Shown here: positions 1 to 10,264 of the stretch, piece after piece
Layout of the letters: every line of letters starts with the position of its first letter
How positions within the stretch are numbered: position 1 is the stretch's first letter
Source of the DNA: Accumulibacter sp.
Lineage (GTDB): Bacteria > Pseudomonadota > Gammaproteobacteria > Burkholderiales > Rhodocyclaceae
Length of the DNA stretch: 41,236 nucleotides
Assembly: GCA_016789495.1 (NCBI GenBank)
Contig: JAEUOJ010000171.1
Coordinates: 1 to 41,236 of the forward strand
Direction: 5' to 3'
The notes under the pieces: generated by a model
What the model was told of the DNA's origin: nothing
Databases searched by the model: none
Seen by the model: only the letters and a program-made list of their open reading frames with translations
Translations under genes and position numbers: made by a program

Positions 1-142
1 CCACCACCCGGTAACCGGCTTCAGTGAGCTTGGCCAGCGCTTCGAGGCTGCCGGGAATCGGTCGCCATTCGGCCGGCGACTTGATGAATTGCTTGGAGTC
101 GTAATTGATGACCCCATCGCGATCGAGAATGACCATTTTCAT
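1..142 (-). CDS. gmhB: D-glycero-D-manno-heptose 1,7-bisphosphate 7-phosphatase, 5' part only
   Basis: The first 47 codons of a HAD-superfamily phosphatase are visible; the rest lies beyond the left edge. The N-terminus carries the HAD motif I signature ILDRDGVIN (residues 5-13), with the nucleophilic Asp and acid/base Asp of DxD type, followed by KSPAEWRPIPGSLEAL, typical of GmhB. The enzyme removes the 7-phosphate from heptose bisphosphate in the cytoplasm on the way to ADP-heptose for the LPS inner core. The ATG at 142-140 overlaps the glyS stop in an ATGA arrangement, so it is translationally coupled to glyS, as expected for the common glyQ-glyS-gmhB order of betaproteobacteria. A histidinol-phosphatase-type HAD enzyme is the alternative, less likely in this context. 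Confidence 0.85.
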   Translation of the reverse strand, partial: MKMVILDRDGVINYDSKQFIKSPAEWRPIPGSLEALAKLTEAGYRVV

Positions 143-2211
143 AGCGTCAGCCTGGCAATGTCAGCCACCGCGTTCATCTGTCCGGACAACACTTGCAGCA
201 GGCCGAGCCGATTGCCACGCAACAGCGGTTGTTCGCTATTGACCATCACTTCGGCGAAAAAGCGATCGACTTCGGCGCGTAGCGAGGCGAGGACGGCGAG
301 CGCGTCGGCGTAATCTTCGTTGGCAAGGTGTGCTTCGAGCAAAGGCGCGATCAGCACCACGCGCTGGAACAGCGCTTTTTCGGCGTCTTCGACCAGCAAG
401 GTCGGGTCCGGAGCAGGCGTGTTGCCGTCGGCCTTCTTGAGGATATTGCCGATTCGCTTGTTGGCGGCCGCCAGCGACGCGGCTTCCGGTAAGGCCAGGA
501 ATTCGCGTACAGCCGCCAGTTTGGCCGGAATGCGATCGATGCGCGTCGGTCGCTGCGCCAGCACCGCCTCGACGATGTCGGCACCGTGGCCAGCGTCTTT
601 CAACAAGCCGCGCAGCCGGTCAAGCATGAAGGTCAGCAACGGTTCATCGACCGACATCAGCGTGAGGCCTTGCCCAGTCAGGGCGTCGGTGGCTTCGGTG
701 ATCAGCTCGCCCAGATCAAGCGGCAACGGGGTTTCCATCAGGATGCGCAGCACACCGAGCGCCGCACGACGCAGTCCGAAAGGATCCTTGTCACCGGTAG
801 GCACCTGACCGATACCGAAAAAGCCGACCAGCGCGTCGAGTTTATCGGCCAAGGCCGCCGCGCTGGCGATATTGCCCTCGGGGAGCGCATCGCCGGCGAA
901 CCGTGGCCGGTAATGTTGCTCGATGGCATCGGCGACCACCGGCTGCCCTCCTTCGTGCAACAGGTAGTAGCGACCCATGATCCCCTGCAGTTCGGGAAAC
1001 TCGCCAACCATGTCAGTCAGCAAGTCGACCTTGGCCAGTCGGCCGGCGGATTCGGCCAGTTCACCATCGGCGTGCAGCCGTTCGGCGATGCGGCGGGCAA
1101 GTCGGGCAAGCCGCTGCGCCCGGTCGCCGAGAGTACCCAGCTTATGGTGATAGACGACGCTGCCGAGCCGGTCGACGCGCGCCGCAAAACCGTGCTTTCG
1201 ATCCTGGTCAAAGAAAAAACGCGCATCGGCGAGTCGAGGCCGGACGACACGTTCATTGCCATTGACAATGTTCTCCGGCCGGTCGAGCGGCATGTTCGAG
1301 ACTATCAGGAACTTGTTGAGCAGCTTGCCGGCGCCATCAAGCAGCGGGAAATATTTTTGATTCTGCTGCATGGTCAGGATCAGGCACTCCTGCGGCACCT
1401 GCAAGTAATCGGCCTCGAATTCGCCGACATAGACCGCCGGCCACTCGACCAGCGAGGTCACTTCGTCGAGCAACCCGTCGGCGGCAGGCATCTTCGCACC
1501 TAGACGGCTCGCCGCGGCGTCGAGCTGGGCGGCGATGGTTGCCCGCCGTTCGGCGAATGAGGCGATGACCTTGCCGGTGGCCAGACGTTCGGCGTACTGC
1601 GCGGCATGGTCGATGACGATCTCGCCTTCCGCCAGGAAACGGTGACCGATTGTTCGCCGGTCACTGGTCAGTCCGAGCACCTCGCCGTCGATAATCGTGG
1701 CGCCGTGCAGCAGGATCAGGCTGTGCACCGGGCGGACGAACTGGTGTTCGGAAGCGCCCCAGCGCATCAGTTTGGCAATCGGCAATTTTTTCAACGCCTG
1801 TGCGACGAGCTCGGCCAGCAGAGCGGTCAGCGGCTGCCCTTTCTGTTCTCGACGAGCGACGAAGTACTCGCCCTTGCCGTCACTGACCCGGGACAGTTCA
1901 GCAAAAGTCACCCCCGCGGCACGCATGAAACCGCTCAACGCTGGGGTCGGCCGACCCTCGGCATCGAGTGCGCCAGCCACCGCCGGGCCTTTCTTCTCAA
2001 TGATGCGGTCGGGTTGTCGGGCGGCGACGCCGGTGATGGTCAATGCCAAGCGACGGGGCGTGGCATACGGTTGGCATTGGCTGCCGGCATCGAGCAATTG
2101 ATGCGTCCCCAGCGCCGAAAACACACCGTTGGCGAACGCCTCGGAGAGATTTCGCAACGATTTCGGCGGCAGCTCCTCGGTGCGCAACTCGATCAGCAGG
2201 GTATCGTTCAT
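139..2211 (-). CDS. glyS: Glycyl-tRNA synthetase beta subunit
   Basis: A 690-residue protein, the usual size for the bacterial GlyRS beta subunit. It starts MNDTLLIELRTEELPPK, the conserved opening of the family, and ends in the ALFQRVVLIAPLLE and NRLGLLQVL regions of the C-terminal anticodon-binding (DALR-like) part. The beta chain binds tRNA-Gly and assembles with the alpha chain (GlyQ) into the alpha2-beta2 enzyme that charges glycine in the cytoplasm. It starts one base after the glyQ stop codon and ends in an ATGA overlap with gmhB, so the three are one transcription unit. No frameshift or missing segment is apparent. Confidence 0.97.
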   Translation of the reverse strand: MNDTLLIELRTEELPPKSLRNLSEAFANGVFSALGTHQLLDAGSQCQPYATPRRLALTITGVAARQPDRIIEKKGPAVAGALDAEGRPTPALSGFMRAAGVTFAELSRVSDGKGEYFVARREQKGQPLTALLAELVAQALKKLPIAKLMRWGASEHQFVRPVHSLILLHGATIIDGEVLGLTSDRRTIGHRFLAEGEIVIDHAAQYAERLATGKVIASFAERRATIAAQLDAAASRLGAKMPAADGLLDEVTSLVEWPAVYVGEFEADYLQVPQECLILTMQQNQKYFPLLDGAGKLLNKFLIVSNMPLDRPENIVNGNERVVRPRLADARFFFDQDRKHGFAARVDRLGSVVYHHKLGTLGDRAQRLARLARRIAERLHADGELAESAGRLAKVDLLTDMVGEFPELQGIMGRYYLLHEGGQPVVADAIEQHYRPRFAGDALPEGNIASAAALADKLDALVGFFGIGQVPTGDKDPFGLRRAALGVLRILMETPLPLDLGELITEATDALTGQGLTLMSVDEPLLTFMLDRLRGLLKDAGHGADIVEAVLAQRPTRIDRIPAKLAAVREFLALPEAASLAAANKRIGNILKKADGNTPAPDPTLLVEDAEKALFQRVVLIAPLLEAHLANEDYADALAVLASLRAEVDRFFAEVMVNSEQPLLRGNRLGLLQVLSGQMNAVADIARLTL

Positions 2212-2212
2212 C

Positions 2213-3118
2213 TCACAGCCCTCCGCTGCCGATCAGGGCCGGGCACATCGGAAAGCCGAGCGCCTGCCGGGAATCGTAATACGCCTGAGCCACTTCGCGG
2301 GCCAAGGCACGCACCCGGCCGATATACGCCGCGCGCTCGGTGACCGAGATCGCACCGCGCGCATCGAGCAAGTTGAAGGCATGCGAGCATTTCATCACCA
2401 TTTCGTACGCCGGCAACGCCAGTCCGGCGGTGGTCAGTCGCCGGGACTCGCTTTCGTATTCGCTGAAATGGCGAAACAGCATCTCGACGTTCGATTGTTC
2501 GAAGTTGTATTTTGATTGCTCGACTTCATTCTGATGGTACACGTCGCCGTAGGTCACCCGGTAGCCCTGCCCTTCGGCCCAGACCAGGTCGAACACGTTC
2601 TCGACCCCCTGCAGATACATCGCCAGACGTTCGATACCATAAGTGATCTCGCCGAGCACCGGCTTGCAGGCCAGGGAACCAACTTCCTGGAAATAAGTGA
2701 ACTGCGTCACCTCCATGCCGTCGAGCCAGACCTCCCACCCTAGGCCCCAGGCGCCTAGCGTTGGACTCTCCCAATCGTCCTCGACGAAGCGGATGTCATG
2801 CTGACGCAGGTCGATTCCCAACGCCTCCAGCGATTGCAGATAGAGATCCTGGATATTATCCGGCGACGGTTTGAGCACCACCTGATACTGGTAGTAATGC
2901 TGCAAACGATTCGGGTTCTCGCCGTAACGGCCATCCTTGGGACGGCGCGACGGCTGCACGTAGGCGGCGTTCCACGGTTCGGGACCGATGGCCCGCAGGA
3001 AGGTGGCGGTATGAAAGGTTCCAGCCCCGACTTCACAATCGTAAGGTTGCAGCAGCGCACAGCCCTGTTGGTTCCAGAACGCCTGGAGACGCAGAATGAC
3101 TTCCTGAAAAGTAGGCAT
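2213..3118 (-). CDS. glyQ: Glycyl-tRNA synthetase alpha subunit
   Basis: A 301-residue protein of normal family length. It begins [20 protein letters not shown] and contains [19 protein letters not shown] and the [18 protein letters not shown] stretch, the class II motif 2 region that binds ATP and glycine. This is the catalytic (aminoacylation) chain of the alpha2-beta2 glycyl-tRNA synthetase; its partner GlyS follows directly. No strong Shine-Dalgarno sequence lies before the ATG. A TAAAAT hexamer about 33-38 bases upstream on the same strand may be its -10, which would make it the first gene of its own unit separate from der. Confidence 0.97.
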   Translation of the reverse strand: MPTFQEVILRLQAFWNQQGCALLQPYDCEVGAGTFHTATFLRAIGPEPWNAAYVQPSRRPKDGRYGENPNRLQHYYQYQVVLKPSPDNIQDLYLQSLEALGIDLRQHDIRFVEDDWESPTLGAWGLGWEVWLDGMEVTQFTYFQEVGSLACKPVLGEITYGIERLAMYLQGVENVFDLVWAEGQGYRVTYGDVYHQNEVEQSKYNFEQSNVEMLFRHFSEYESESRRLTTAGLALPAYEMVMKCSHAFNLLDARGAISVTERAAYIGRVRALAREVAQAYYDSRQALGFPMCPALIGSGGL

Positions 3119-3150
3119 GGTCTAGCTTAGGAGGGCAACAAAAGACGGTC

Positions 3151-3156
3151 ATTTTA
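3151..3156 (-). promoter_or_regulatory. Possible -10 element for glyQ-glyS-gmhB
   Basis: The minus strand reads TAAAAT here, 33 bases before the glyQ start codon, in a 277-base gap. No good -35 is seen at 16-18 bases, so this is a weak prediction. The rest of the gap (3119-3395) holds a short perfect hairpin (CCTGGG-AAA-CCCAGG, 3274-3288) without a T-run, and no ORF I would support. Confidence 0.35.
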
Positions 3157-3395
3157 CTTGGTTTCGCGGCTCGAAACTGGCCAGAGTCGAGACGGTCCGC
3201 GCAAGAGTCCCAGCCTACTTGAGCGTGGAAACGCCACCGGTCGTCCACCCGATCGTCTGATTGCCAAGGTCCACCTGGGAAACCCAGGGATGGGCAGCTC
3301 ATCTTCCTGATTCAGCCTACGCCTTCCCGGTCGGCTGGCCGAAAAGCAAATGGAGCTTCGCCCCCATATGGACCTTGTACATCGGGGGATTCGAT

Positions 3396-4922
3396 TCAGC
3401 GCGATCGGGTAAACGCTTTCGGACGCACGGCGGTTTTGGGCCGGCCCTTGCCGAGCGGATTGTTTGCCGCGGTCTCGCCCGATTGTCGAGGCTGAGCGGC
3501 CGCTTTTTTCGTCGCTTCTTTTCGTACGGAAACCACACGGCTCGTCGTTTCTTCCGCCTTTGGCTTACGACGGTTCTGCTCGGGCGGTTTCTTGTCGGCA
3601 AACGGATTGTCGGCGACATTGAACTGGATGCGCAGCGGTGTGCCTTGCAATTTGAACACGTCTCGAAAAGTGTGTTCGAGATAGCGACGATACGAATCAG
3701 GGATTTTGTCGAGCGCGTTGCCGTGAATGACGATCAACGGTGGGTTGCGTCCGCCCTGGTGGGCGTAGCGCAACTTCGGCCGGAACAATCCGGCGCGTGG
3801 CGGGGCTTGTCGGGCCACGGCGTCACCGAGGGTACGAGTCAGTTTGGGAGTCGGCAGATCGGCGGTCGCGGCTTGATAGGCGGCATCCACCGAGCGGAAC
3901 AGCGCTTCCAACCCCTGCCCTCTCAGTGCGGAGACATAGTGGAAGCGGGCAAAATCGATGAACGACAATTGCCGTTCAAGCGCTTCCTTGATTTGTTCGC
4001 GGACGTAGCGATCAAGTCCATCCCACTTGTTGACGGCAACGACCAGAGCCCGCCCGGCTTCCCGGATAAAGCTGGCGATATGGGCGTCCTGGTCGCTGAT
4101 GTCTTGCCGGGCATCGAGCACCAGGATTACCACCTGGGCTTCTTCGATGGCTTGCAGGGTTTTGATCACCGAGAACTTCTCGATTACTTCGGAAACCTTG
4201 CCGCGACGCCGCAAACCCGCGGTGTCGATCAGGATGTATCGACGACCGCCACGCTCGAAATCGACGTGGATGGCATCGCGAGTCGTTCCAGGCTGGTCGA
4301 AGGCGATCACCCGCTCTTCGCCGAGCAGCGCATTGATCATGGTGCTCTTGCCGACATTGGGGCGGCCCACGATGACCACTTTGACCGCGCCGAGTGCCTC
4401 CTGCCGGTCCTGGTTGTTTTCCTCGGCATCCGGAAAAGCGCTCAAAGCCTGTTCGATCAACGCCGGCACCCCTTCACCGTGCGCGGCGGAGATGGCCATC
4501 GGCTCGCCGAGGCCCAGGGCATGGAAATCGGCGCTGACCACGCCGGGCCGCATCCCTTCGGCTTTATTGACCGCGACCAGCACAGGGCGTCCGGATTTGC
4601 GCAGGCGCTGGGCGATTTCCCTGTCCAGCGGAGTGATCCCGGTCCGACCATCCACCAGGAACAGCACCGAATCGGCTTCGTCGATGGCCTGTTCGGTCTG
4701 CAAGGCCATCCTGGACATGATCCCGTCGGTGGTTAACGGTTCGAATCCGCCAGTATCGATCACCAGATATGGTTTGCTGCCGAGTCGTCCTTGACCGTAA
4801 TGTCGATCGCGGGTCAACCCCGGCAGGTCGGCGACCAAGGCGTCGCGACTGCGAGTCAGTCGATTGAACAGCGTCGATTTGCCAACGTTCGGTCTACCGA
4901 CCAGCACGATGCTGGGCTTCAT
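3396..4922 (-). CDS. der: Ribosome-associated GTPase Der (EngA)
   Basis: Der is a double-G-domain GTPase needed for late 50S subunit maturation. Two complete G1 motifs (GRPNVGKST) are visible, near residues 9-17 and near residue 186. The first domain has [16 protein letters not shown] and NKAE; the second has PGTTRDA, DTAGLRR and NKWD. The KH-like C-terminal domain follows, with [10 protein letters not shown] and [18 protein letters not shown]. At 508 residues it is longer than typical Der (about 440-490) because of a basic, low-complexity tail of about 65 residues rich in Lys, Arg, Ala and Pro. The start overlaps the bamB stop (ATGA), making it the last gene of the ndk-der run. The NKAE form in domain 1 is a known variation in this group. 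Confidence 0.97.
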   Translation of the reverse strand: MKPSIVLVGRPNVGKSTLFNRLTRSRDALVADLPGLTRDRHYGQGRLGSKPYLVIDTGGFEPLTTDGIMSRMALQTEQAIDEADSVLFLVDGRTGITPLDREIAQRLRKSGRPVLVAVNKAEGMRPGVVSADFHALGLGEPMAISAAHGEGVPALIEQALSAFPDAEENNQDRQEALGAVKVVIVGRPNVGKSTMINALLGEERVIAFDQPGTTRDAIHVDFERGGRRYILIDTAGLRRRGKVSEVIEKFSVIKTLQAIEEAQVVILVLDARQDISDQDAHIASFIREAGRALVVAVNKWDGLDRYVREQIKEALERQLSFIDFARFHYVSALRGQGLEALFRSVDAAYQAATADLPTPKLTRTLGDAVARQAPPRAGLFRPKLRYAHQGGRNPPLIVIHGNALDKIPDSYRRYLEHTFRDVFKLQGTPLRIQFNVADNPFADKKPPEQNRRKPKAEETTSRVVSVRKEATKKAAAQPRQSGETAANNPLGKGRPKTAVRPKAFTRSR

Positions 4923-6067
4923 GACCCTTCGATCGCCAGAATGCGGCCATCGCTGGTTTGCACGATCAGCCGGTCGTTCTGGCGTTGCAGCGGCGCGACG
5001 ACCGCGCTGCCGTCGGTCGTCAGGCGGGCAACGAACGCCCCGTCGTCATGACGCAGAAAATGGATGACCCCCCGCAAATCGGCGACCGCCAGCCCGCGCG
5101 CTCCGCTGAGCGGAGCGGTCAGCCGGCGCAGGAAAAGCTTGTCCTGCTTCCAGAGGCTCGCGCCGCTGCTTTTGTCGAGCGCGTGCACCGCCCCCTTGTC
5201 GTCGCTGACGAAAACGTAACGACCGTCGATCGTCAGGCCGGCGGCGCTGGAAATGTCGCGCGCCCAGATCAGACTGCCGGACCCGAGGTCGAAACAGGCG
5301 ATCCGTCCTTGAAACGCGGCCGCGCAGACGGTACGGTCATCAATGACCGGTACGCTGGTGATATCGGCGACGCGGTCGAGTTCGGTGGCCCCTTTCGGCA
5401 GCGAAACGGTTCCCTCCCATAACGGAGCACCATTGTCCACGCTGACGGCAATCAGCTTACCCCCGGGGAAGCCGGCAAATACATACTTGTCGATCAACAA
5501 GGGCGAGGCGGTGGTGCGCAATGACAATGGCGGCGTGGGGCGCTGATAAACCCATTTACGCTTGCCTTCGAAGGCGTCGTAGGCCGTCAGGCGATGGTCG
5601 CCGCTGCGCACGATCACCGTTCCCGGGGCGATTGCCGGTGGCGCGACGATTTCGCTGCTGGCTTTGGCTTTCCAGAGCATTCGTCCATCAGCGCTGGCGA
5701 AAGCCAGGATGTCTCCTTTGGCGGTGCCAACGACCACTAGATTGTTATCGGCGCCCACGCCACCGGTCAGCGCATGGCCGGCATTGATTTTCCAGACGGT
5801 TTGGCCATCGTCGAGGCGAAGGATCGTGCCGTCGTGAGAAGCGGCATAGACCGACGACCCGACAACGGCTGGCGTGAAGCTGAATCCGCCACTCTTGCCC
5901 ACCTGGTTTTCCCAGAGCACGCGCACCGAGGCGGTCGTCTCGATCGCTTGCAATTCGGCAATCTTGGGCCCGCGACTGGCAAATGGGTTCAGTGATTCGA
6001 GGGTCGAGCAAGCGCTCAGCATGAGGGTCATGACGCCGGCGACGGCCGCGAGTACGGGCCGGTTCAC
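4919..6067 (-). CDS. bamB: Outer membrane protein assembly lipoprotein BamB
   Basis: A 382-residue beta-propeller lipoprotein. The N-terminus is a lipoprotein signal with lipobox LSAC (Cys at about residue 20). After it come repeated blades with Trp-containing signatures such as [37 protein letters not shown] and [15 protein letters not shown], the PQQ-like repeats of BamB. It sits on the inner face of the outer membrane and binds BamA to help fold beta-barrel proteins. The gene overlaps its neighbours on both sides (yfgM-like upstream, der downstream), the order found in most proteobacteria. Confidence 0.96.
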   Translation of the reverse strand: MNRPVLAAVAGVMTLMLSACSTLESLNPFASRGPKIAELQAIETTASVRVLWENQVGKSGGFSFTPAVVGSSVYAASHDGTILRLDDGQTVWKINAGHALTGGVGADNNLVVVGTAKGDILAFASADGRMLWKAKASSEIVAPPAIAPGTVIVRSGDHRLTAYDAFEGKRKWVYQRPTPPLSLRTTASPLLIDKYVFAGFPGGKLIAVSVDNGAPLWEGTVSLPKGATELDRVADITSVPVIDDRTVCAAAFQGRIACFDLGSGSLIWARDISSAAGLTIDGRYVFVSDDKGAVHALDKSSGASLWKQDKLFLRRLTAPLSGARGLAVADLRGVIHFLRHDDGAFVARLTTDGSAVVAPLQRQNDRLIVQTSDGRILAIEGS

Positions 6068-6747
6068 TGGCTTTCTCCCAAGGCATCCAGCTTGAGTTGC
6101 AGCAGTTCCCTGTACGCGGCGTTGGCTTGGGCGGCCTGCAAGGTGTTTTTTTCGGCGGTCGATTTGTCTTCGTCGATCAATTGATTCAACGCTGTCTGAT
6201 AAGCGGCCTTGGCTTCGGATTTTTTGCCTTGCGCGGCCAGGACATCGCCGCGGCTGTCGGCGAATCGGACGGCGAAGGCGGCGCTGCCCGGGGTAGCCAG
6301 TTGTTGCAGCGCTTCGTCGTAGGCTTTTTCATCGATCAGCAGGGTCGCCAACCGTAAACGCCCCAGATCACGAATTTCGTCCCGTCCGTGCTCGACCACC
6401 CAGGCCAGTTGCAACTTGGCGGTCTTGCTGTCACCGGCCTCGTTGAAGACTTTCGCCGCGGTCAGCGCCGCCAAGGGAGCGAATGCCGTACCGGGAAACT
6501 TTTCGATCAGTTCGCCGCTAGCCGCCTTCACCCGCTGCATGTCATTCTCTTGAATGGCTTTTTGCAAGACGGCGTAAACCGTCGACGCTTGCGCGCCCTG
6601 ACTGCGCTGATACCAGTTCCATCCTTGCCAGCCCAGCACCGCCAACGAGGCGGCAGTAAGGAGGCCAAGCACCAAGTTGCCATATTGTTTCCACCAGGCT
6701 TTGATCTCGGCAATCTGTTCCTGCTCTTCGAGGTCGTATGCGGCCAT
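6064..6747 (-). CDS. yfgM: YfgM-type periplasmic TPR chaperone, membrane anchored
   Basis: A 227-residue protein with a short cytoplasmic start ([20 protein letters not shown]), one transmembrane segment at about residues 24-42 (LVLGLLTAASLAVLGWQGW), and a helical tetratricopeptide-like remainder. This matches the YfgM / TPR_21 family that links periplasmic chaperones to the Sec translocon. Its position between hisS and bamB is the diagnostic one for the family. The start codon shares its last base with the hisS stop (TAATG). The protein is recognised from architecture and context rather than a catalytic motif. Confidence 0.9.
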   Translation of the reverse strand: MAAYDLEEQEQIAEIKAWWKQYGNLVLGLLTAASLAVLGWQGWNWYQRSQGAQASTVYAVLQKAIQENDMQRVKAASGELIEKFPGTAFAPLAALTAAKVFNEAGDSKTAKLQLAWVVEHGRDEIRDLGRLRLATLLIDEKAYDEALQQLATPGSAAFAVRFADSRGDVLAAQGKKSEAKAAYQTALNQLIDEDKSTAEKNTLQAAQANAAYRELLQLKLDALGESQ

Positions 6748-8057
6748 TAATCGTCGTCCTGTCTGAAAAGATGTTGCGTGATTTCTTCGGCCAGTTGGTC
6801 CACCTTGACTCGTCGCTGTGAGTCGATGGTGCCGTCGTCCGTGCCGAGGTCGTTACGCAACGGTTTGAAAGTCGCTTCGCCGACCGCAGCCTCATCGTCA
6901 CCGATGATCACCGCCACCGGCGCGCCAGAGGCGTCGGCTTTCTTCATTTGCGATTTGAAGTTGCCGCCGCCGCAATGAAAGAGCACATCGAGGCCGTGGT
7001 CTCGCAGGTTTTCGGCAACCCGTGCCGCCAGTCTCGACGCCGCTTCACCCTGATGAACGAGGTAGACGTCCACCGGCAACGCTTTGACTTCACCGTCGGC
7101 GTCGCGCAACAAGGCCGCCAGGCGTTCGACGCCGATCGCGAAACCGCATGCCACGGTTGGCTTGCCCCCCAGTTGCTGGACCAGGCCATCGTAACGTCCG
7201 CCAGCACAAACGGTGCCTTGCGCGCCGAGCCGATCACTGACCCATTCGAAAACGGTCAGATTGTAATAGTCGAGGCCCCGCACCAGACGCGGGTTGAGGG
7301 TGAATGGGACACCGGCATCGCGCAACACTTGTTGGACGCTCGAGAAGTGGGCCAGCGATTGCTCACCCAGATGATCGAATAGGCGAGGTGCGCCATCGAT
7401 CAGCGCTTGCATGGTCGGATTTTTCGAATCGAGAATGCGCAAGGGATTGCTGTGCAGACGGCGCTGGGCATCGTCGTCGAGGTGGAGACGATGGTCTTCG
7501 AAATAGGCGATCAACTCGGCGCGATGCCGCGACCGCTCGGCGGCTTGCCCTAGGGTATTCAGTTGCAGGCTGATATCCGGCAAGCCCAGGTCGTTCCAGA
7601 GACGAGCCCCCATCAGGATCTGCTCGGCATCGACATCGGGACCGGGGAAGCCGAAGGCTTCGACACCGACTTGGTGAAACTGCCGATAGCGACCTTTCTG
7701 GGGACGCTCGTGACGGAACATCGGTCCGAAATAATAAAGCCGTTGGGCGTGCTGAGCCGCCAGATTGTGCTGGATCACCGCGCGCGCGCAACCGGCGGTT
7801 CCTTCGGGACGCAGGGTCAACGCTTCGCCGTTGAGGCTGTCGATGAAGGAATACATTTCCTTTTCAACGATGTCGGTCGCTTCACCGATGGCGCGTTTGA
7901 ACAGTGGCGTCGGTTCGACGATCGGCAGGCGCAACGGTCGATAGCCGTACATTTTCAGCCAGCGGCGAAGGGTTTCCTCGAGAAGTTCCCAAAATTCGGC
8001 CTCGTCGGGAAGGATGTCGTTCATCCCGCGTACCGACTGGATTTTTTGTAAACTCAT
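6747..8057 (-). CDS. hisS: Histidyl-tRNA synthetase
   Basis: A class II synthetase of 436 residues from the chosen start [19 protein letters not shown]. An in-frame ATG four codons upstream exists, but the position 8057 start gives a clean ATGA overlap with ispG and the usual N-terminus. Motif 2 is seen as [16 protein letters not shown]. The histidine-specific signatures [15 protein letters not shown] and [15 protein letters not shown] are present, and the anticodon-binding domain lies at the C-terminus ([20 protein letters not shown]). It charges tRNA-His in the cytoplasm. It could not be the HisZ paralogue, which lacks these histidine-binding motifs. Confidence 0.97.
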   Translation of the reverse strand: MSLQKIQSVRGMNDILPDEAEFWELLEETLRRWLKMYGYRPLRLPIVEPTPLFKRAIGEATDIVEKEMYSFIDSLNGEALTLRPEGTAGCARAVIQHNLAAQHAQRLYYFGPMFRHERPQKGRYRQFHQVGVEAFGFPGPDVDAEQILMGARLWNDLGLPDISLQLNTLGQAAERSRHRAELIAYFEDHRLHLDDDAQRRLHSNPLRILDSKNPTMQALIDGAPRLFDHLGEQSLAHFSSVQQVLRDAGVPFTLNPRLVRGLDYYNLTVFEWVSDRLGAQGTVCAGGRYDGLVQQLGGKPTVACGFAIGVERLAALLRDADGEVKALPVDVYLVHQGEAASRLAARVAENLRDHGLDVLFHCGGGNFKSQMKKADASGAPVAVIIGDDEAAVGEATFKPLRNDLGTDDGTIDSQRRVKVDQLAEEITQHLFRQDDD

Positions 8058-9289
8058 TGGGCGGCACACTTTCTGGTGTAGGTCCGGGCAACGTACGCGT
8101 CGACAATCGCGGTAAAGTCTTCCGCGATGTGGTCACCTCGCAAAGTGACGGTCTTTGCTCCGTCGACGAAGACCGGTGCCGCCGGCGCTTCGCCTGTGCC
8201 CGGCAGACTGATACCGATATTGGCGTGCTTGCTTTCACCGGGACCGTTGACCACGCAGCCCATCACCGCCAGGGTCAGATTCTCGACGCCGTCGAATTCA
8301 TCACGCCAGATCGGCATGCGCTCACGCACGTGCGTCTCGATCGTTTGTGCCAATTCCTGGAAAAAGGTGCTGGTCGTTCGGCCGCAACCAGGGCAGGCGA
8401 TGACCATCGGCATGAAGGCACGCAAGCCCATGGTTTGCAGCATCTGCTGTGCGACGATCACCTCCTGGGTTCGCGGGCCGTCCGGCTCGGGAGTAAGCGA
8501 CACCCGGATGGTGTCGCCGATCCCCTCCTGCAAGAGTACCGCCATGGCCGCCGTCGAGGCGACGATCCCCTTCGTACCCATGCCGGCTTCGGTCAGTCCG
8601 AGATGCAGCGGATAATCGCAGCGGCGCGAGAGATCACGATAAATGGCGATCAGGTCCTGCACTCCCGAGACCTTGCACGAGAGTACGATCCGATCGCCCG
8701 GCAAGCCTATTTCCTCGGCGCGGATCGCCGACTCAATTGCCGAAGTGACCATTGCTTCACGCATTACCCGCACGGCGTCCCACGGTTCGGGACGCCGTGC
8801 ATTTTCGTCCATGATTCGCGCCAGCAGATCCTGGTCGAGACTTCCCCAATTCACCCCGATGCGCACCGGTTTGCCGTAGCGACAGGCGATCTCGATCATC
8901 TGCGCGAATTGTTCGTCGCGCTTCTTGCCGTGCCCGACGTTTCCGGGGTTGATCCGGTATTTGGCGAGCACGCCCGCACAATCGGGAAAGTCGCCAAGCA
9001 AGCGATGACCGTTGTAGTGGAAATCACCGATCAACGGCACGGTCACGTCCATGCGCCGCAATTGGTCGGCGATCGCCGGCACGGCGGCGGCGGCTTCCGG
9101 CGTATTGACGGTGATACGGACCATTTCGGAGCCGGCACGCGCCAACTCGGCACACTGGATCGCCGTTCGCAAGGCGTCGGCTGTATCGGTATTGGTCATC
9201 GACTGAACGCGAACCGGCGCGTCGCCGCCGACGGTCACCTCCCCGATGCGAACCGTCCGCGTGGCCCGGCGGCGCTGGTCATCAGGCAT
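8054..9289 (-). CDS. ispG: 4-hydroxy-3-methylbut-2-en-1-yl diphosphate synthase (IspG/GcpE)
   Basis: A 411-residue [4Fe-4S] enzyme of the non-mevalonate (MEP) isoprenoid pathway, which reductively opens methylerythritol cyclodiphosphate to HMBPP. The N-terminal TIM-barrel region shows [14 protein letters not shown] and [14 protein letters not shown]. The C-terminal cluster ligands are the CPGCGRTT pair and the CVVNGPGE cysteine. A good Shine-Dalgarno (AGGAGA) lies 8 bases before the ATG at 9289. There is a 39-base gap from rodZ, one of the few non-overlapping junctions in this operon. Confidence 0.97.
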   Translation of the reverse strand: MPDDQRRRATRTVRIGEVTVGGDAPVRVQSMTNTDTADALRTAIQCAELARAGSEMVRITVNTPEAAAAVPAIADQLRRMDVTVPLIGDFHYNGHRLLGDFPDCAGVLAKYRINPGNVGHGKKRDEQFAQMIEIACRYGKPVRIGVNWGSLDQDLLARIMDENARRPEPWDAVRVMREAMVTSAIESAIRAEEIGLPGDRIVLSCKVSGVQDLIAIYRDLSRRCDYPLHLGLTEAGMGTKGIVASTAAMAVLLQEGIGDTIRVSLTPEPDGPRTQEVIVAQQMLQTMGLRAFMPMVIACPGCGRTTSTFFQELAQTIETHVRERMPIWRDEFDGVENLTLAVMGCVVNGPGESKHANIGISLPGTGEAPAAPVFVDGAKTVTLRGDHIAEDFTAIVDAYVARTYTRKCAAQ

Positions 9290-9328
9290 TCCCGGTCTCC
9301 TGACCGAACACCGCCATCAATAAGTCGT

Positions 9329-10264
9329 TCATTCGACGCTCAGACGAGCAACGCCTTTGTTGATTGGCGACAGGTCGACCGGACGACCCCGATATTCGAG
9401 TCTCACTTCGGTCGCGTTACCGACCACCAAGGCAAAAGGCGGTTGTCCAGTAACTTCCCGCTGGCTACCGCCGGCGCATAACTCGTTAACCAGCAGCTTG
9501 CCGGTCGCATCGCGAACCTCGAGCCAGGCATCTTTGACAAAGCTGAATTTCAGTCCGCCCGTACCCGCCACGGCCGACGTCGATTCACTCGGCGGCGGCG
9601 GCGATGGCGCCTGATCGGCAAGCACCACGGCATTGGGTGGCGCCACCGGGGTAGTGGCTTCATTCCCGGAAACTGACGAGTTTTTCGTCTCGGCCATCGG
9701 TCGGTTCGGCACCTGCTCGACAGCCGTCGCCGCAGGCAGTGAAACGTTGGACTGTTTATTGGTTCCCAAAACCCCGAGCTTCGACCAGATATCGGCGGGG
9801 ACATAAAAGTAGGCCAGCAGAGCCACAGCCAGCATCAGCAGCCCTCCCCAGACCGCCAGCCAGTCACGACGCTGCGCACGGCGGCTGCTCTGCGGCAAAG
9901 TGGCGGTGGTCCCCGAGGAGACGTCGAGTTGCAGGGTTCTTTCCAGATGGGCGGCATCGAGCTCACGCATCAACGGCTCGGAATCGAGATTCAGCAAGCG
10001 CGCATAATTGCGGACGAAACCGCGAATCATGGTATTGCCGGGAAGCGCACTCCAGTTTTCCGCTTCCAGCGCCTCGACCTGTTTTGGACCGAGCTTGAGC
10101 GCCTGTGAGACGTCGCCAATGCTCAGACTCCTCGCTTCTCGAGCCATACGCAGGCGTTGCCCGACAGGGGAGGCGGAAATTTCGGCAGCGCCGGAAGGGA
10201 CGGAAGATTGTCCGACGGCCGAAGCCCCCGGGTCTGTTGCTGAGGTCACGGTGGGGTTGGTCAT
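9329..10264 (-). CDS. rodZ: Cell-shape/cytoskeleton protein RodZ
   Basis: A 311-residue protein with RodZ architecture. A helix-turn-helix domain at about residues 35-95 includes LRMAREARSLSIGDVSQAL and IRGFVRNYARLL. A single transmembrane helix follows near residues 135-157 (WLAVWGGLLMLAVALLAYFYV), then a Pro/Ser/Ala-rich periplasmic linker and a C-terminal DUF4115-type beta domain (DAWLEVRDATGKLLVNEL). RodZ anchors MreB to the inner membrane and sets rod shape. It overlaps pilW upstream by ATGA. The pairing with a pilus protein and ispG is the standard betaproteobacterial order. Confidence 0.93.
   Translation of the reverse strand: MTNPTVTSATDPGASAVGQSSVPSGAAEISASPVGQRLRMAREARSLSIGDVSQALKLGPKQVEALEAENWSALPGNTMIRGFVRNYARLLNLDSEPLMRELDAAHLERTLQLDVSSGTTATLPQSSRRAQRRDWLAVWGGLLMLAVALLAYFYVPADIWSKLGVLGTNKQSNVSLPAATAVEQVPNRPMAETKNSSVSGNEATTPVAPPNAVVLADQAPSPPPPSESTSAVAGTGGLKFSFVKDAWLEVRDATGKLLVNELCAGGSQREVTGQPPFALVVGNATEVRLEYRGRPVDLSPINKGVARLSVE

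Noticed and set aside
3261-4736. Plus-strand open frame of 491 codons
   Set aside because: Fully antisense to der, no recognisable protein; a by-product of the GC-rich codon pattern.
4738-4748. GGTTCGAATCC, like a tRNA T-loop
   Set aside because: It lies inside der, encodes part of its first G domain, and no acceptor, D or anticodon arms can be built around it.
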